Source: Betaproteobacteria bacterium
GTDB lineage: Bacteria; Pseudomonadota; Gammaproteobacteria; Burkholderiales; Rhodocyclaceae
Direction of reading: 5' to 3'
DNA: 64,000 nt
NCBI GenBank assembly: GCA_009781175.1
Contig: WQYQ01000010.1
Location: forward strand, 1-64,000
Shown here: one piece after another, positions 46,196 to 57,122 of the stretch
How the letters are laid out: every line of letters starts with the position of its first letter
Position numbering within the stretch: the stretch's first letter is position 1
Position numbers and translations under genes: made by a program
Notes under the pieces: generated by a model
Database searches by the model: none
Seen by the model: the letters and a program-made list of their open reading frames with translations, nothing else
Told to the model about the DNA's origin: nothing

Positions 46196-47131
46196 ATGAA
46201 ACGCATTCGTTTGGCCGCAATGATGGCAGCGCTGCTTGGATTTTCCGGCGCCTCCCATGCTGGCCTAGTGGTTGACAGCCTGGAGTCAGGCGATACAACG
46301 GTAGAGGCGATGGTCAATTCCCTGTTGTCCAACAACAGCGGGATTACAGTTTCCAATATCCAATACACTGGCGCGAACATCGCATCTGGTACGTTTTCCG
46401 GCGGTTCTGGCATTCTCGGATTCGAGAACGGAATCGTGCTGACCACCGGGAACGCCAACTTTGTAATCGGCCCCAACAATGGTTCGGGCTATTCGTATTA
46501 TGACTGGAGCAACCAGGGGCCTGCCGGGGACAGCATGCTGGACCAAATTGCCAGCGGACCAACTTACGACGCTGCGGTGATTTCGTTCGATTTCGTCCCG
46601 ACCGGTAATTTCGTTGAGTTCACTTACGTGTTCGGATCGGAGGAATACAGCCAATTCGTCAACAGCGATTACAACGACGTTTTTGGGTTCTTCATTAATG
46701 GCGTCAACTACGCCTTGGTGCCCGGCACCGACGACTCTGTTTCGATCAATACTATCAATTGTGGCGGGCCAACAGCGGCAGGCGCTCCCGCCAATCATGT
46801 CAATGAGACGAATTGCGAATATTATCGTGACAATCCAAGCAGCGATCCAAGCATCGATATTCAATTGGATGGACTAACAACCGTATTAACCGTAAGAGCA
46901 CCGGTCAATGCGGGTGAGGTGAATACGATGTACCTCGCAATCGCCAACGTTATGGATCCACTGTGGGATTCCGCAGTGTTCCTCGAAGCAGGCAGCCTCA
47001 CCAGCTGCGGAGCGGGATCCTCCTGTAATGGAGGCGGCAGTTCAGTGCCGGAACCAAGCATGTTCGCCTTGGTGGGGCTTGGTTTCCTGGGTTTAGGTGT
47101 GCATCGAAAAATGGCCAAGCGTTCAGCGTAA
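46196..47131 (+). CDS. PEP-CTERM-anchored protein with choice-of-anchor L domain
   Basis: The 311-residue exported protein has a Sec signal (cleavage near SHAGL). The body has the choice-of-anchor L type pattern (GIVLTTGNANFVIGPNNGSG, FVPTGNFVEFTYVFGSEEYSQF, DVFGFFINGVNYALVPG). The C-terminal PEP-CTERM tripartite sorting signal is VPEPSMFALVGLGFLGLGVHRKMAKR. Such proteins are cut by an exosortase and released or surface-attached, often in species that make exopolysaccharide. AAGGAGA upstream sets the start. The exosortase itself is not in this window. Confidence 0.9.
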   Translation: MKRIRLAAMMAALLGFSGASHAGLVVDSLESGDTTVEAMVNSLLSNNSGITVSNIQYTGANIASGTFSGGSGILGFENGIVLTTGNANFVIGPNNGSGYSYYDWSNQGPAGDSMLDQIASGPTYDAAVISFDFVPTGNFVEFTYVFGSEEYSQFVNSDYNDVFGFFINGVNYALVPGTDDSVSINTINCGGPTAAGAPANHVNETNCEYYRDNPSSDPSIDIQLDGLTTVLTVRAPVNAGEVNTMYLAIANVMDPLWDSAVFLEAGSLTSCGAGSSCNGGGSSVPEPSMFALVGLGFLGLGVHRKMAKRSA

Positions 47132-47154
47132 TTTGTTCATCTATTTCTTCTCAT

Positions 47155-47186
47155 AAAAAATGCCCGGTTTAAAACCGGGCATTTTC
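47155..47186. terminator. Bidirectional intrinsic terminator
   Basis: TGCCCGGTTT (47161-47170), one-base loop region, AAACCGGGCA (47172-47181), with A6 on the left and TTTTC on the right. It serves the PEP-CTERM gene (plus) and the quinone oxidoreductase (minus). Confidence 0.85.
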
Positions 47187-47196
47187 TTTGACCTAT

Positions 47197-48171
47197 CTAC
47201 GGCAGCAGAATCGTTGAGCCCGTCGTCTTGCGCGTTTCCAGATCGCGATGCGCCTGGGCCGCATCGGCCAAGGCGTAGCGCTGACGCACTTCGATCTTCA
47301 CCTTACCCGACACCACGACATCGAATAACTCGTCTCCCATCACAAGCAGATCTTCGCGGTGCGCGGCATAGGTGAACAAGCTTGGCCGCGTCAGGAATAG
47401 CGATCCCATTTTTGCGAGCAGGCCGATTTCGAACGGCGGCACAGGCCCGGACGCGTTGCCGTAGCTGACCATCAAACCACGCGGACGCAAGCAGGCGAGC
47501 GAATCCATGAAGGTGTCGCGTCCGATCGAATCGTAGACCACCGGCACACCCTTGCCATTTGTCAGTTCCCGCACACGCTCGGCAAATTTTTCGCGGGTGT
47601 ACAAAATCGGGTGGTCGCAACCATGCGCGCGGGCCAATTCCGCCTTTGCCTCGGAACCGACGGTTCCGATCACGCTTGCACCCAGGGCTTTCGCCCATTG
47701 GCACGCAATCAGGCCCACTCCACCAGCCGCGGCATGAATCAGCACCGTATCGCCCGGCTGCACACGATAGGTCTGGCGCAATAGATACTGCGCCGTCAAA
47801 CCGGCAAGCATCATCGCCGCGCCGGTTTCGAAATCGATCTGATCGGGCAGCTTCAACAGATGATCGGTCGGCATGTTGCGCAATTCGGCGTAGGCGCCAA
47901 GTGGCCCTCCGGCATAGGCGACGCGATCGCCCACTTGGAAACCGCTCACGCCCTCGCCGAGCGCCTCGACGACGCCCGCGCCCTCCTGTCCGATACCGGA
48001 AGGCAGCGGCACGGGATAAAGCCCCGTGCGATGGTAGGTGTCAATGTAGTTCAAGCCGACCGCATGTTGCCGGACTTGCACTTCGCCCGGTCCCGGCGCG
48101 GCAAGCTCAAGTTCTTCGTAGCGCAAAACCTCGGGACCGCCGATCTGATGAAATCTGATTGCCTTGACCAT
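47197..48171 (-). CDS. qor: NADPH:quinone oxidoreductase (zeta-crystallin/Qor type)
   Basis: The 324-residue MDR-superfamily protein without structural zinc reduces quinones with NADPH. It shows VKAIRFHQIGGPEVL at the N-terminus, GLNYIDTYHRTGLYP, and the nucleotide-binding HAAAGGVGLIACQWAKALGA. GGAGG eight bases before the ATG at 48169-48171 decides the start over an upstream GTG. Confidence 0.93.
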   Translation of the reverse strand: MVKAIRFHQIGGPEVLRYEELELAAPGPGEVQVRQHAVGLNYIDTYHRTGLYPVPLPSGIGQEGAGVVEALGEGVSGFQVGDRVAYAGGPLGAYAELRNMPTDHLLKLPDQIDFETGAAMMLAGLTAQYLLRQTYRVQPGDTVLIHAAAGGVGLIACQWAKALGASVIGTVGSEAKAELARAHGCDHPILYTREKFAERVRELTNGKGVPVVYDSIGRDTFMDSLACLRPRGLMVSYGNASGPVPPFEIGLLAKMGSLFLTRPSLFTYAAHREDLLVMGDELFDVVVSGKVKIEVRQRYALADAAQAHRDLETRKTTGSTILLP

Positions 48172-48257
48172 CTTCGACACCTCCTTATCGAGTCTTCACC
48201 GATAGATCAACTTTAGAACTTATCCGGAATCTATCGCGCGCATCCGTAAGTTACCCA

Positions 48258-50543
48258 TTACAAGCTATATGCCACAGCATCCGCCACCGCAAGCGCCGTC
48301 ATGTTCACCAGCCGGCGCACCGACGCGCTGGGCGTCAGAATATGTGCCGCACGCGCCGCGCCGAGCAGCACGGGGCCGATCGTCACGCCCTCGCCACCGC
48401 TGGCCTTGAGCAGATTGAACGCGATATTGGCCGCATCCAGATTCGGCATCACCAACAGATTCGCCTCGCCCTTGAGCGAAGATTCAGGATGAACGCGTGC
48501 GCGCACTTGCGGCATCAGCGCCGCATCGCCATGCATTTCGCCGTCAGCTTCAAGGTCCGGCACCAACTGCGCAAGCAGATCGCGTGCCTCGCGCATTTTG
48601 CGCGCCGAAGCCGAACGCGCGCTGCCGAAGCTCGAATGCGAGAGGAGCGCAGCGCGCGGTTCGACACCGAAACGCCGTAGAGCTTCCGCGGCCATCATGG
48701 TGATTTCAGCGGTTTCTTCCGCACTCGGGTTTTCGTTCACATAGGTGTCGCAGATTGCCATCATGCGATTGGGCAGGAGCAGCATGCTCATCGCGGCGAA
48801 AAGCTTGACGCCCTTGCGCGGACCGATGATGTGGCTAATGTAGTGCAGATGCTTGTCGTAGGAGCCGTTGATCCCACACAGCATCGCATCCGCTTCGCCC
48901 CGGTCAAGCAGCATTGCGCCCAGCAGAGTCATGTTGGTCTGTATTTCGGCCGCGGCAATGCTCGGAGTCATACCATCGCGCGCCATGCGGCGGTAACACT
49001 CTTGCCAAAGATTCGCGCAACGCGGATCGGTCTTGGGCTGAATCACTTCAAAATCCCTGCCCTCAACGAGGCTGAGTCCAAACCGCTCGATCGATTTTTT
49101 GATGACATCGGAGCGCCCGATCAAGATTGGCCGCGCCAAATCCTCATCGATTACGGCACGCATGGCCCGCAGCACGCGCTCGTCTTCGCCCTCACAGTAG
49201 AGCACGCGCTTACTCTCCGGCGGGGTCTGTTTGGCGAGCGTAAACACCGGCCGCATCACAGCGCCCGAGCGGTAGACGAATTCGACCAGATGTTGCTCAT
49301 ATGCGCCCCAGTCCTCGATCGGCCGGGTCGCGACGCCCGACTCGACCGCCGCTTTGGCGACCGCCGGCGCAATCCGGACGATCAAGCGCGGATCGAAGGG
49401 TTTCGGAATCAGATATTCAGGGCCGAAACTTAATTCCGTCTCGCCATAGGCCATCGCCACAACATCGCTTTGCTCCGCGCGCGCCAGATCGGCAATCGCG
49501 CGCACGCAGGCCAGTTTCATCTGCTCGGTAATCCGCGTTGCGCCGACATCGAGCGCTCCGCGGAAAATGAACGGGAAGCACAATACGTTATTGACCTGGT
49601 TCGGATAATCCGAACGCCCGGTGGCGATGATGGAATCGGGCCGCACCGCTTTCGCATCTTCCGGCAGGATTTCCGGATTCGGATTCGCCAAGGCGAAAAT
49701 CAGCGGCTGCGGCGCCATGCCAGCGACCATTTCCGCTTTGAGCACGCCGCCCGTCGAAAGCCCCAAAAACACATCGGCGCCGCGGATCACTTCGCCGAGT
49801 GTGCGCGCTTCAGTCTTCTGCGCATAGCGCGCTTTGTTCGGTTCCATGTTCTCGTCGCGCCCGACGCGGATCACGCCGCGCGAGTCACACACGAAAACGT
49901 TTTCCCGTTTGAGGCCGAGGCTGCACATCAGATCCAGGCAGGCAATCGCCGCCGCGCCCGCGCCAGAACAAACCAGCTTTACTTCATCGATGCGCTTGCC
50001 GACGACTTCCAAGCCATTCAGCAAGGCCGCCGAAGAGATAATCGCCGTGCCATGCTGGTCGTCGTGGAACACCGGAATGCTTAGGCGTTCGCGTAATTTC
50101 TGCTCGACATGGAAGCACTCGGGCGCCTTGATGTCTTCGAGATTGATACCACCGAGCGTCGGTTCGAGCGCCGCAATGATGTCGACGAGTTTGTCCGGGT
50201 CGTTCTCATTGAGTTCGATATCGAACACATCGATACCGGCGAATTTTTTGAACAGGCAGCCCTTGCCTTCCATGACAGGCTTGCCGGCCAATGGACCAAT
50301 GTTGCCTAGTCCAAGCACTGCGGTGCCATTGGTTACGACGCCGACGAGGTTGCCGCGTGAGGTCAGTTCCGCAGCCTGGGCGGGGTCGGCGACGATTGCG
50401 TCACACGCTGCGGCAACGCCCGGCGAATAGGCCAATGCCAGATCGCGCTGATTGGTCAAACCCTTGGTGGGAGTAACTGAAATTTTTCCGTGCGTCGGGT
50501 GACGGTGATATTCGAGCGCTGCCGCGATGAAATCTTTATCCAT
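48258..50543 (-). CDS. maeB: NADP-dependent malic enzyme with phosphotransacetylase-like domain
   Basis: The 761-residue protein: the N-terminal malic enzyme half (about 1-425; [51 protein letters not shown]) decarboxylates malate to pyruvate. The C-terminal PTA-like half (about 430-761; [10 protein letters not shown]) is regulatory in most members. It stands alone, divergent from the ParA-like gene. Confidence 0.95.
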   Translation of the reverse strand: MDKDFIAAALEYHRHPTHGKISVTPTKGLTNQRDLALAYSPGVAAACDAIVADPAQAAELTSRGNLVGVVTNGTAVLGLGNIGPLAGKPVMEGKGCLFKKFAGIDVFDIELNENDPDKLVDIIAALEPTLGGINLEDIKAPECFHVEQKLRERLSIPVFHDDQHGTAIISSAALLNGLEVVGKRIDEVKLVCSGAGAAAIACLDLMCSLGLKRENVFVCDSRGVIRVGRDENMEPNKARYAQKTEARTLGEVIRGADVFLGLSTGGVLKAEMVAGMAPQPLIFALANPNPEILPEDAKAVRPDSIIATGRSDYPNQVNNVLCFPFIFRGALDVGATRITEQMKLACVRAIADLARAEQSDVVAMAYGETELSFGPEYLIPKPFDPRLIVRIAPAVAKAAVESGVATRPIEDWGAYEQHLVEFVYRSGAVMRPVFTLAKQTPPESKRVLYCEGEDERVLRAMRAVIDEDLARPILIGRSDVIKKSIERFGLSLVEGRDFEVIQPKTDPRCANLWQECYRRMARDGMTPSIAAAEIQTNMTLLGAMLLDRGEADAMLCGINGSYDKHLHYISHIIGPRKGVKLFAAMSMLLLPNRMMAICDTYVNENPSAEETAEITMMAAEALRRFGVEPRAALLSHSSFGSARSASARKMREARDLLAQLVPDLEADGEMHGDAALMPQVRARVHPESSLKGEANLLVMPNLDAANIAFNLLKASGGEGVTIGPVLLGAARAAHILTPSASVRRLVNMTALAVADAVAYSL

Positions 50544-50793
50544 TGAATTTCCAAACCTTTTTAGTCTCTGCTGCCCAGGGCGAAGCGCAAGTCTACCTCA
50601 GCCGCACTCAAAGACACGCTTTGAGCCGAAAACCAAACCTGCCAGGCGACTCACGGACAGATCCGGCGGGAAAACTGTCGTTCAATCCGATACGGCCCGC
50701 CTTGTCTTGAATGGAGAGCGCAGCGCGGACGATACGCAAGAGGCCAGCTTTTGGCACAATGTGCGGGTGCACCAATCCGGGAGGGAGTCGAAA

Positions 50794-51573
50794 GTGCGGC
50801 GTGTCGTGTTCAATCAAAAAGGCGGCGTCGGGAAATCGACGATTGCATGCAACCTCGCCGCGATCGCGGCCAGCCGCGGACGGCGCGTACTCATCGTCGA
50901 TCTCGATCCGCAGGGCAACAGTTCCCACTACCTGCTCGGCGACAAGGCCGATGGGCTGGAACCTTCGCTTGCCGATCTGTTCGAGCAGACCCTGAAGATC
51001 AGGATGTACACGGATAAAGCCGACAGCTTCGTCCAACGCACGCCGTTCGATAACCTCGATATTCTGCCTGCGAGCCCAAAACTCGACGAACTGGCCGCGA
51101 AGCTCGAATCGCGCTACAAAATCTTCAAGCTGCGCGAAGCGCTCGACGAACTTTCCGACGCTTACGATGAGTTCTACATCGATACGCCGCCCGCGCTGAA
51201 TTTCTATTCCCGCTCGGCCCTGATCGCGGCCGACCGCTGCCTGATTCCTTTCGACTGCGACGACTTCTCGCGCCGCGCCTTGTATGCGCTGACCGAAAGC
51301 GTCGGCGAGCTACGCGCCGATCACAATCCCGATCTCGCGATCGAGGGGATCGTCGTCAATCAGTACCAGGCGCGTGCCAGCCTGCCGAAACAGGTTGTGC
51401 AATCACTGATCGACGAAGGCTTGAACGTCTTGCAACCCTATCTTTCAAGCTCGGTGAAAATCAAGGAATCGCACCTGCGCAACGCGCCGATGATTCACCT
51501 CGACCCCGGCCACAAGCTAACGCAGGAATTCGTCGCGCTTTACGACACACTGCAAGCCGCGCCCGCCGCTTAG
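50794..51573 (+). CDS. ParA/Soj-family ATPase
   Basis: The 259-residue MinD/ParA-type P-loop ATPase has the deviant Walker A KGGVGKST at 9-16, switch [18 protein letters not shown], and [13 protein letters not shown]. The start is a GTG with GGAGGGAG seven bases before; the upstream open frame has no family similarity. No ParB gene is adjacent, so it may be an orphan partition or localisation ATPase rather than the chromosomal ParA. Confidence 0.85.
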   Translation: MRRVVFNQKGGVGKSTIACNLAAIAASRGRRVLIVDLDPQGNSSHYLLGDKADGLEPSLADLFEQTLKIRMYTDKADSFVQRTPFDNLDILPASPKLDELAAKLESRYKIFKLREALDELSDAYDEFYIDTPPALNFYSRSALIAADRCLIPFDCDDFSRRALYALTESVGELRADHNPDLAIEGIVVNQYQARASLPKQVVQSLIDEGLNVLQPYLSSSVKIKESHLRNAPMIHLDPGHKLTQEFVALYDTLQAAPAA

Positions 51574-51583
51574 CCACCTCAAA

Positions 51584-52357
51584 TTAACGTAAGAAGGCAT
51601 CGAGCAGGCGATTAAACTCACCCGCCTGTTCGATGCAGCTCATATGCGCCGCGCCAGGCAGGACTTCGAGCCGCGCGTCGGCAATCAGGCCGGCCAATTC
51701 CCGGGCCAGCGCGGGCGGTGTTCCAAGGTCTTGCTCGCCGACGATCACGAGACTCGACGCGCGCACTTCCGCCAGGCGCTTTCTCGTGTCGAGGCGTGCA
51801 ATCGCGTGGCAGCAGCCAACGTAACCGGCGCGCGGCGTCTGAGCGATCAAGTGGCCGATCGCCGCCAGCGCCTCGGGATGTTCCGCGCGCCATGCCGCGG
51901 TAAACCAGCGCTCCAGCGTTCCCGCCACAAGCGGTGTCGTGCCCTGTTCGCTAACTTGGCGGATACGTTCCGGCCAGGCCGCCGCTGCCTCGGTGGGATA
52001 GGCCGCGCAGGTATCCGCGAGCACCAGCCGCGCGACGCGATCGGGAGAATCGAATCCCAAATGCTGGGCGACAAAGCCGCCGAGCGAAATACCAATAACG
52101 TGGCTGCGCGTCACGCCCAGCTCATCCCACAGCTGCACAACATCCGCGGCCAGCATTTCGAGCGTATACGCCCCTTCAGGCGCCGGGCTCTGGCCATGTC
52201 CACGCAAATCGACGGCCAACACCGAAAAGCGCTTCGACAGCGCAACGGCTTGCGCCTCCCAGATCGAATGATCCGATCCAAGCGAATGCAGCAAAGTGAC
52301 CCAAGGACCGCTGCCTGTTGCACGATAGTGCAAGCGAACGCTGAAATCCGGATTCAT
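51584..52357 (-). CDS. pcaD: Alpha/beta hydrolase, 3-oxoadipate enol-lactonase-like
   Basis: The 257-residue hydrolase has nucleophile Ser91 in GISLGGFVAQHLG, the oxyanion segment LLHSLGSDHSIWE, and the catalytic His in PGAAHMSCIEQ. The pattern WRAEHPEAL and CHAIARLDTR is close to PcaD. No other pca gene is nearby, so lactonase activity in the beta-ketoadipate pathway is likely but not certain. Confidence 0.75.
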   Translation of the reverse strand: MNPDFSVRLHYRATGSGPWVTLLHSLGSDHSIWEAQAVALSKRFSVLAVDLRGHGQSPAPEGAYTLEMLAADVVQLWDELGVTRSHVIGISLGGFVAQHLGFDSPDRVARLVLADTCAAYPTEAAAAWPERIRQVSEQGTTPLVAGTLERWFTAAWRAEHPEALAAIGHLIAQTPRAGYVGCCHAIARLDTRKRLAEVRASSLVIVGEQDLGTPPALARELAGLIADARLEVLPGAAHMSCIEQAGEFNRLLDAFLR

Positions 52358-52498
52358 AGAGTCCTCGCAATCTTTTGAAAAACGTGAATAAAACCCTGAC
52401 CTCGGCGGGAAACAAACAGGTTAGAGCTATTAGAGACTGCAATCCCAGAGGTTCGCGCCACGCCCAGGATGTTTGATCTAACATGCACGGACCGAACG

Positions 52499-52560
52499 CA
52501 GCCCCCGGCATGAATATTCGCTTGAAGCGTCCTGGGGCTGGAATATTCCCCCTTGAAGCA
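52499..52560 (+). promoter_or_regulatory. Structured leader of adhE with palindromic direct repeats
   Basis: CAGCCCC (52499-52505) pairs with GGGGCTG (52534-52540). GAATATTC, itself a palindrome, occurs at 52512 and 52541, each followed by CTTGAAGC, so a 17-19 base unit is repeated directly. The second unit runs into the adhE ribosome site. It may be an operator or an RNA switch; the function is unknown. Confidence 0.4.
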
Positions 52561-52570
52561 GGAGCCTATC

Positions 52571-55231
52571 ATGCCCGTCAGCACCCTCCCTGAACTCGAC
52601 GCGTTAGTTGCCCGCGTCAAGGCAGCGCAACAAAAGTACGCTGGTTTTTCCCAGGAACAGGTTGATCGAATTTTCCGCAGCGCCGCGCTCGCCGCCGCCG
52701 ATGCGCGCATCCCGCTCGCCAAGCTGGCCGTCGAGGAAACCCATATGGGCATCGTCGAAGACAAAGTGATCAAAAATCACTTCGCTTCCGAATACATCTA
52801 CAACAAGTACAAAGACGAAAAGACCTGCGGCGTCCTCGACGAAGAGCCCGAATTCGGGATCATGACGATTGCCGAGCCGGTCGGCCTGATCTGCGGGATC
52901 GTGCCGACGACGAACCCGACCTCGACCGCGATCTTTAAGGCATTAATCGCGCTCAAGACGCGTAATGGCATCATCTTTTCGCCGCACCCGCGCGCGCGCA
53001 TGGCGACGAACGAGGCCGCCAAGCTGGTGCTCTCCGCGGCGGTTGCCGCCGGCGCGCCGAAGGACATCATCGGCTGGCTCGACGAACCCTCGGTCGAGCT
53101 GTCGAACGCTTTGATGCGCCATCCCGACATCAATCTGATCCTCGCCACCGGCGGGCCGGGCATGGTGAAAGCGGCTTACTCCTCGGGCAAACCGGCGATT
53201 GGCGTCGGCGCGGGTAATACGCCCGCGGTCATCGACGAAACCGCCGACATTAAGCGTGCCGTGGCCTCGATTCTGATGTCGAAAACCTTCGACAACGGCG
53301 TTGTCTGCGCTTCGGAGCAGTCGGTCATCGTCGTCGGAAAAATCTATGACGCGGTACGCGAACGCTTCTCTCATCACGGCGGCCATATTCTGTCGAAAAA
53401 AGACGCCGACGCGGTGCGCAAGGTGATTCTCGTCGAAGGCCATTTGAACTCCGCGATCGTCGGCCAGTCGGCACTCAAAATCGCGGAAATGGCGGGCATC
53501 AGTGTGCCGCCTTATACGAAAGTGCTGATCGGCGAAGTCAGCGAGATTTCCGAATCGGAAGCCTTCGCGCACGAAAAACTTTCGCCGACGCTCGCGATGT
53601 ACAAAGCCAAGGATTTCTACGACGCCTGCGACAAAGCCGCGGCGCTCGTTGCGCTTGGCGGCATCGGCCATACCTCGGCGCTCTACACCGACCAGGATTT
53701 ACAGCCCGAGCGCGTGCGCCACTTCGGCGACAAGATGAAAACCGCGCGGATTCTGATCAACACCCCCTCCTCGCAAGGCGGCATCGGCGATCTCTATAAC
53801 TTCCGTCTTGCGCCTTCGCTGACCTTGGGTTGCGGCTCCTGGGGCGGCAATTCGATTTCCGAAAACGTTGGCCCGCAACACTTGATCAACAAGAAAACCG
53901 TCGCGAAGCGCGCTGAAAACATGCTCTGGCACAAACTCCCGAAATCGATCTACTTCCGCCGCGGCTGCCTACCGTTTGCGCTCGAAGACCTACAGGGCAA
54001 AAAGCGCTGCCTAATCGTGACCGACCGTTATCTGTTCGAGAGCGGCTATGTCGATGAGACCATCGGCCTGCTCAAGGGCTATGGCATGGAGGTGGAGTGT
54101 TTCTTCGAAGTCGCGGCCGATCCAACGCTGGCCGTCGTGCGCAAGGGGCTCTCGCTTGCGAACGCGTTCCAGCCGGATGTGATTCTCGCGCTCGGCGGCG
54201 GTTCGCCGATGGATGCGGCCAAGATCATGTGGGTCATGTACGAACACCCGGAAGTTTCCTTCGAAGACCTGGCGCTGCGTTTTATGGACATCCGCAAGCG
54301 GATCTACAAATTCCCGCAACTCGGCATCAAAGCCCAGCTCATCGCGGTGCCGACGACCTCTGGCACGGGTTCGGAAGTCACGCCGTTCGCCGTTGTTACC
54401 GACGAGCAGACCGGCGTGAAATATCCGATCGCCGACTACGAGCTGACGCCCAATATGGCGATCATCGACGCGAATCTGGTGATGAACATGCCGCGCTCGC
54501 TGACCGCCTTTGGCGGTATCGACGCCGTCACGCACGGGCTCGAAGCCTATGTGTCGATCATGGCCAACGAATATTCGGATGCCCAGGCGTTACAGGCGCT
54601 CAAGCTGCTCAAGGAGTACTTGCCCTCGGCTTATGAAAACGGCGCGCAAGATCCGAAAGCGCGCGAGCAAGTGCATAACGCGGCGACGATCGCCGGCATC
54701 GCGTTCGCGAACGCCTTCCTCGGCGTCTGTCACTCGATGGCGCACAAGCTCGGCGCGGAATTTCATCTTGCGCACGGCCTCGCCAACGCCTTGTTGATCA
54801 GCAACGTGATCCGCTACAACGCGGTCGACATCCCGACTAAACAGGCCGCATTCAGCCAGTACGACCGGCCCAAAAGCGTGGCGCGCTACGCGCAGATCGC
54901 GCGGCATCTCGGGCTAGAAGCTTCACGCGATCACGAACGCGTCGAAAAACTCGTCGAATGGGTCGACGGACTCAAACAAACGCTCGGCATTCCAGGCTCG
55001 ATCCAGGCTGCGGGCGTGCCCGAGGCGGACTTTCTCGCCAAGCTCGACAAGCTCGCGGTCGATGCTTTCGACGATCAATGCACCGGCGCCAATCCGCGTT
55101 ACCCGCTGATCAGCGAACTCAGGCAGTTATTGCTCGACAGCTACTATGGCCGGGCCTATGTCGAGTCTTATGAACACGAGGAGGCGGAAACGCTGCTCGC
55201 CGCCCACAAAAGCGGCACACCAGCGGCTTAA
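52571..55231 (+). CDS. adhE: Bifunctional acetaldehyde-CoA/alcohol dehydrogenase
   Basis: The 886-residue fusion has an N-terminal CoA-acylating aldehyde dehydrogenase (about 1-440; catalytic Cys in DNGVVCASEQSV) and a C-terminal iron-dependent alcohol dehydrogenase (about 450-886; ALGGGSPMDAAKIMW, VPTTSGTGSEVTPFAV, GVCHSMAHKLGAEFHLAHGL). It converts acetyl-CoA to ethanol via acetaldehyde, mostly under anaerobic conditions, and forms spirosomes. AGGAG seven bases before the ATG at 52571 sets the start. It is a single gene. Confidence 0.96.
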   Translation: MPVSTLPELDALVARVKAAQQKYAGFSQEQVDRIFRSAALAAADARIPLAKLAVEETHMGIVEDKVIKNHFASEYIYNKYKDEKTCGVLDEEPEFGIMTIAEPVGLICGIVPTTNPTSTAIFKALIALKTRNGIIFSPHPRARMATNEAAKLVLSAAVAAGAPKDIIGWLDEPSVELSNALMRHPDINLILATGGPGMVKAAYSSGKPAIGVGAGNTPAVIDETADIKRAVASILMSKTFDNGVVCASEQSVIVVGKIYDAVRERFSHHGGHILSKKDADAVRKVILVEGHLNSAIVGQSALKIAEMAGISVPPYTKVLIGEVSEISESEAFAHEKLSPTLAMYKAKDFYDACDKAAALVALGGIGHTSALYTDQDLQPERVRHFGDKMKTARILINTPSSQGGIGDLYNFRLAPSLTLGCGSWGGNSISENVGPQHLINKKTVAKRAENMLWHKLPKSIYFRRGCLPFALEDLQGKKRCLIVTDRYLFESGYVDETIGLLKGYGMEVECFFEVAADPTLAVVRKGLSLANAFQPDVILALGGGSPMDAAKIMWVMYEHPEVSFEDLALRFMDIRKRIYKFPQLGIKAQLIAVPTTSGTGSEVTPFAVVTDEQTGVKYPIADYELTPNMAIIDANLVMNMPRSLTAFGGIDAVTHGLEAYVSIMANEYSDAQALQALKLLKEYLPSAYENGAQDPKAREQVHNAATIAGIAFANAFLGVCHSMAHKLGAEFHLAHGLANALLISNVIRYNAVDIPTKQAAFSQYDRPKSVARYAQIARHLGLEASRDHERVEKLVEWVDGLKQTLGIPGSIQAAGVPEADFLAKLDKLAVDAFDDQCTGANPRYPLISELRQLLLDSYYGRAYVESYEHEEAETLLAAHKSGTPAA

Positions 55232-55415
55232 AACCAGTTTCGCCTACAAACAAGCAAGCGCCCGAAGTTAAACACCGGGCGGCGGGGGCTGAGTTTCTGC
55301 ATTGCACGAAATTCGGCCCTTTTGTTTGGGGCTCAAGCTCGTATCTATCCAACCGATAACAGCTCTACGCTGCGCTTCGCAGTGACAACACTAAAAACAT
55401 CTAGGAGGAGTCTTT

Positions 55416-57029
55416 ATGAATATCGGACAACGCCTGCTCGCCCTGATTGCCGCCGCGGTTACGGCCCTACTTATCGTGGGCAGCAATGCGCTTTATCAGT
55501 TCAATGCAGTCAAAACGCAGGTCGACAATATATCCAACGTTACGATAGAAGTGCTCAAACTCGCCTCAGAAATACAGTATCAATACCGCCGCTCACAGAC
55601 GCACACCCTGAGATTTTTGCTGCAAGACAACGCAGAGGAGCGCGCCAAGCTCGAAGCGTCCCTCCTGGAAGCACGTGAAAAACTTGGAAAAGCGTTTTTC
55701 CAGTACGAAGCGGTCGTTAAATCGCCCAAGGGAATTGAGAATCTCAGAGCCGCGCAAATCGCCGTCGCACAATACGGCGCCATCCAGGATCAAGCCCACA
55801 AGCTTTTCCGCCAAGGCAACCCGGAAGAAAGTCGCCACCTGATGAACACCGAAGGCGAAAATGCAGGCAACGTCGCCAACGCAGCCATCACGAAACTCGT
55901 GGAAGACGATTTCGCCTCTACTACACACGATATCACCGCGATCCACGCGATTGAAGATAAAGCATTCCAGCTCATCGTGGCGGTACTTGCCGTTTCGGCA
56001 ATCATATTGGCGCTTGCCGGCTTCCTCCTGGTGCGCAGCATCCGCCGCCCGCTTAAGGAAATGCAGGACACGATGAACACAGTCAGCAATTCACTCGACC
56101 TCACGCTACGCGTCAAGAACACCAGCCGCAATGAAGTGGGTCTGGCCATGACCGCCTTCAATCGTCTTCTCGACAGCCTGCAAACCAGCCTGAAAGCCGT
56201 CAGCGAGAAAGTGACCCAGGTTGCCGGTTCGGCCGACGAAGTTTCGCGCACGGCCGGCGAGCTTGCACAAACAGCGGGCTACGCAAGCGAAGCGGCTTCA
56301 GCGATGGCGGCCACGGTCGAAGAAGTGACCGTTTCGATCAATCACGTTGCCGAACGCACGATCGAAGCCGACGCGCTCTCGCGCGAATCGGGCGGACAAG
56401 CTGCCACAGGCGGCAAGGTTATCGAAAAAACGGTGCAGGAGATCGACGGTATCGTCTCGGATGTGCGCGAATCGGCAGACAAGATTGCTGCGCTTCAGAC
56501 ACAAACCGAAAGCATCGGTACCGTCGTCAACACAATCAAGGAAATCGCCGATCAAACGAATCTGCTCGCCCTCAATGCCGCAATCGAAGCCGCGCGCGCA
56601 GGCGAACAAGGACGCGGCTTTGCCGTAGTTGCGGACGAAGTGCGCAAGCTGGCGGAGCGGACCACCGCTTCGACGCAGGAAATCGTCGGCACGATTCTCT
56701 CGGTTCAAACCGGCGCCAACCAGGCTGTCGCCCGCATGCAGGAAACCATGCAGCGTGTCGAAGCCAGCGTCGAGGCCGCACGCGAAGCGGGTACTGCAAT
56801 CCACGGCATCCGCAACAGCTCGGCCCAAGTGGTGGAGCATGTCGCCGACATCAGCAGTTCCCTGCGCGAGCAAGGCGAAGCGAGCAACAACATGGCGCAA
56901 GTCGTCGAACGCGTCGCGCAGATGTCGGAAGAAAACAGCGCCGCAGCCGGCCAGGCCGCGCAATCCTCCGCCACGCTCCAGCGCCTGGCTCAAGAAATGG
57001 AAACGGCGATTCGGTGCTACCGCGTATAA
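55416..57029 (+). CDS. Methyl-accepting chemotaxis protein
   Basis: The 537-residue receptor has a transmembrane helix (about 7-27), a helical periplasmic sensor domain of the four-helix-bundle MCP type (about 30-185), a second transmembrane helix (about 187-207), HAMP, and a signalling domain. The hairpin tip [20 protein letters not shown] and [18 protein letters not shown] are present. The ligand cannot be inferred. AGGAGGAG precedes the ATG. Confidence 0.93.
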   Translation: MNIGQRLLALIAAAVTALLIVGSNALYQFNAVKTQVDNISNVTIEVLKLASEIQYQYRRSQTHTLRFLLQDNAEERAKLEASLLEAREKLGKAFFQYEAVVKSPKGIENLRAAQIAVAQYGAIQDQAHKLFRQGNPEESRHLMNTEGENAGNVANAAITKLVEDDFASTTHDITAIHAIEDKAFQLIVAVLAVSAIILALAGFLLVRSIRRPLKEMQDTMNTVSNSLDLTLRVKNTSRNEVGLAMTAFNRLLDSLQTSLKAVSEKVTQVAGSADEVSRTAGELAQTAGYASEAASAMAATVEEVTVSINHVAERTIEADALSRESGGQAATGGKVIEKTVQEIDGIVSDVRESADKIAALQTQTESIGTVVNTIKEIADQTNLLALNAAIEAARAGEQGRGFAVVADEVRKLAERTTASTQEIVGTILSVQTGANQAVARMQETMQRVEASVEAAREAGTAIHGIRNSSAQVVEHVADISSSLREQGEASNNMAQVVERVAQMSEENSAAAGQAAQSSATLQRLAQEMETAIRCYRV

Positions 57030-57050
57030 GGCCGAGTTTTTAACTATAGG

Positions 57051-57076
57051 AAAAAGCCGGGAGTACCCGGCTTTTT
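57051..57076 (+). terminator. Intrinsic terminator after the chemoreceptor gene
   Basis: AAAAAGCCGGG (57051-57061), loop AGTA, CCCGGCTTTTT (57066-57076). It is symmetric, so it could also serve the convergent SDR gene ending at 57123. Confidence 0.85.
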
Positions 57077-57122
57077 CATAAAAGAGCGGCGAACATGGTA
57101 TGCAGAGGTCTTGTTAGCCGCT

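Noticed and set aside
50751..50768. TGGCAC-containing stretch before the ParA-like gene as a sigma-54 promoter
   Set aside because: The GG-to-GC spacing is eight bases rather than ten and the downstream TTGC is absent.
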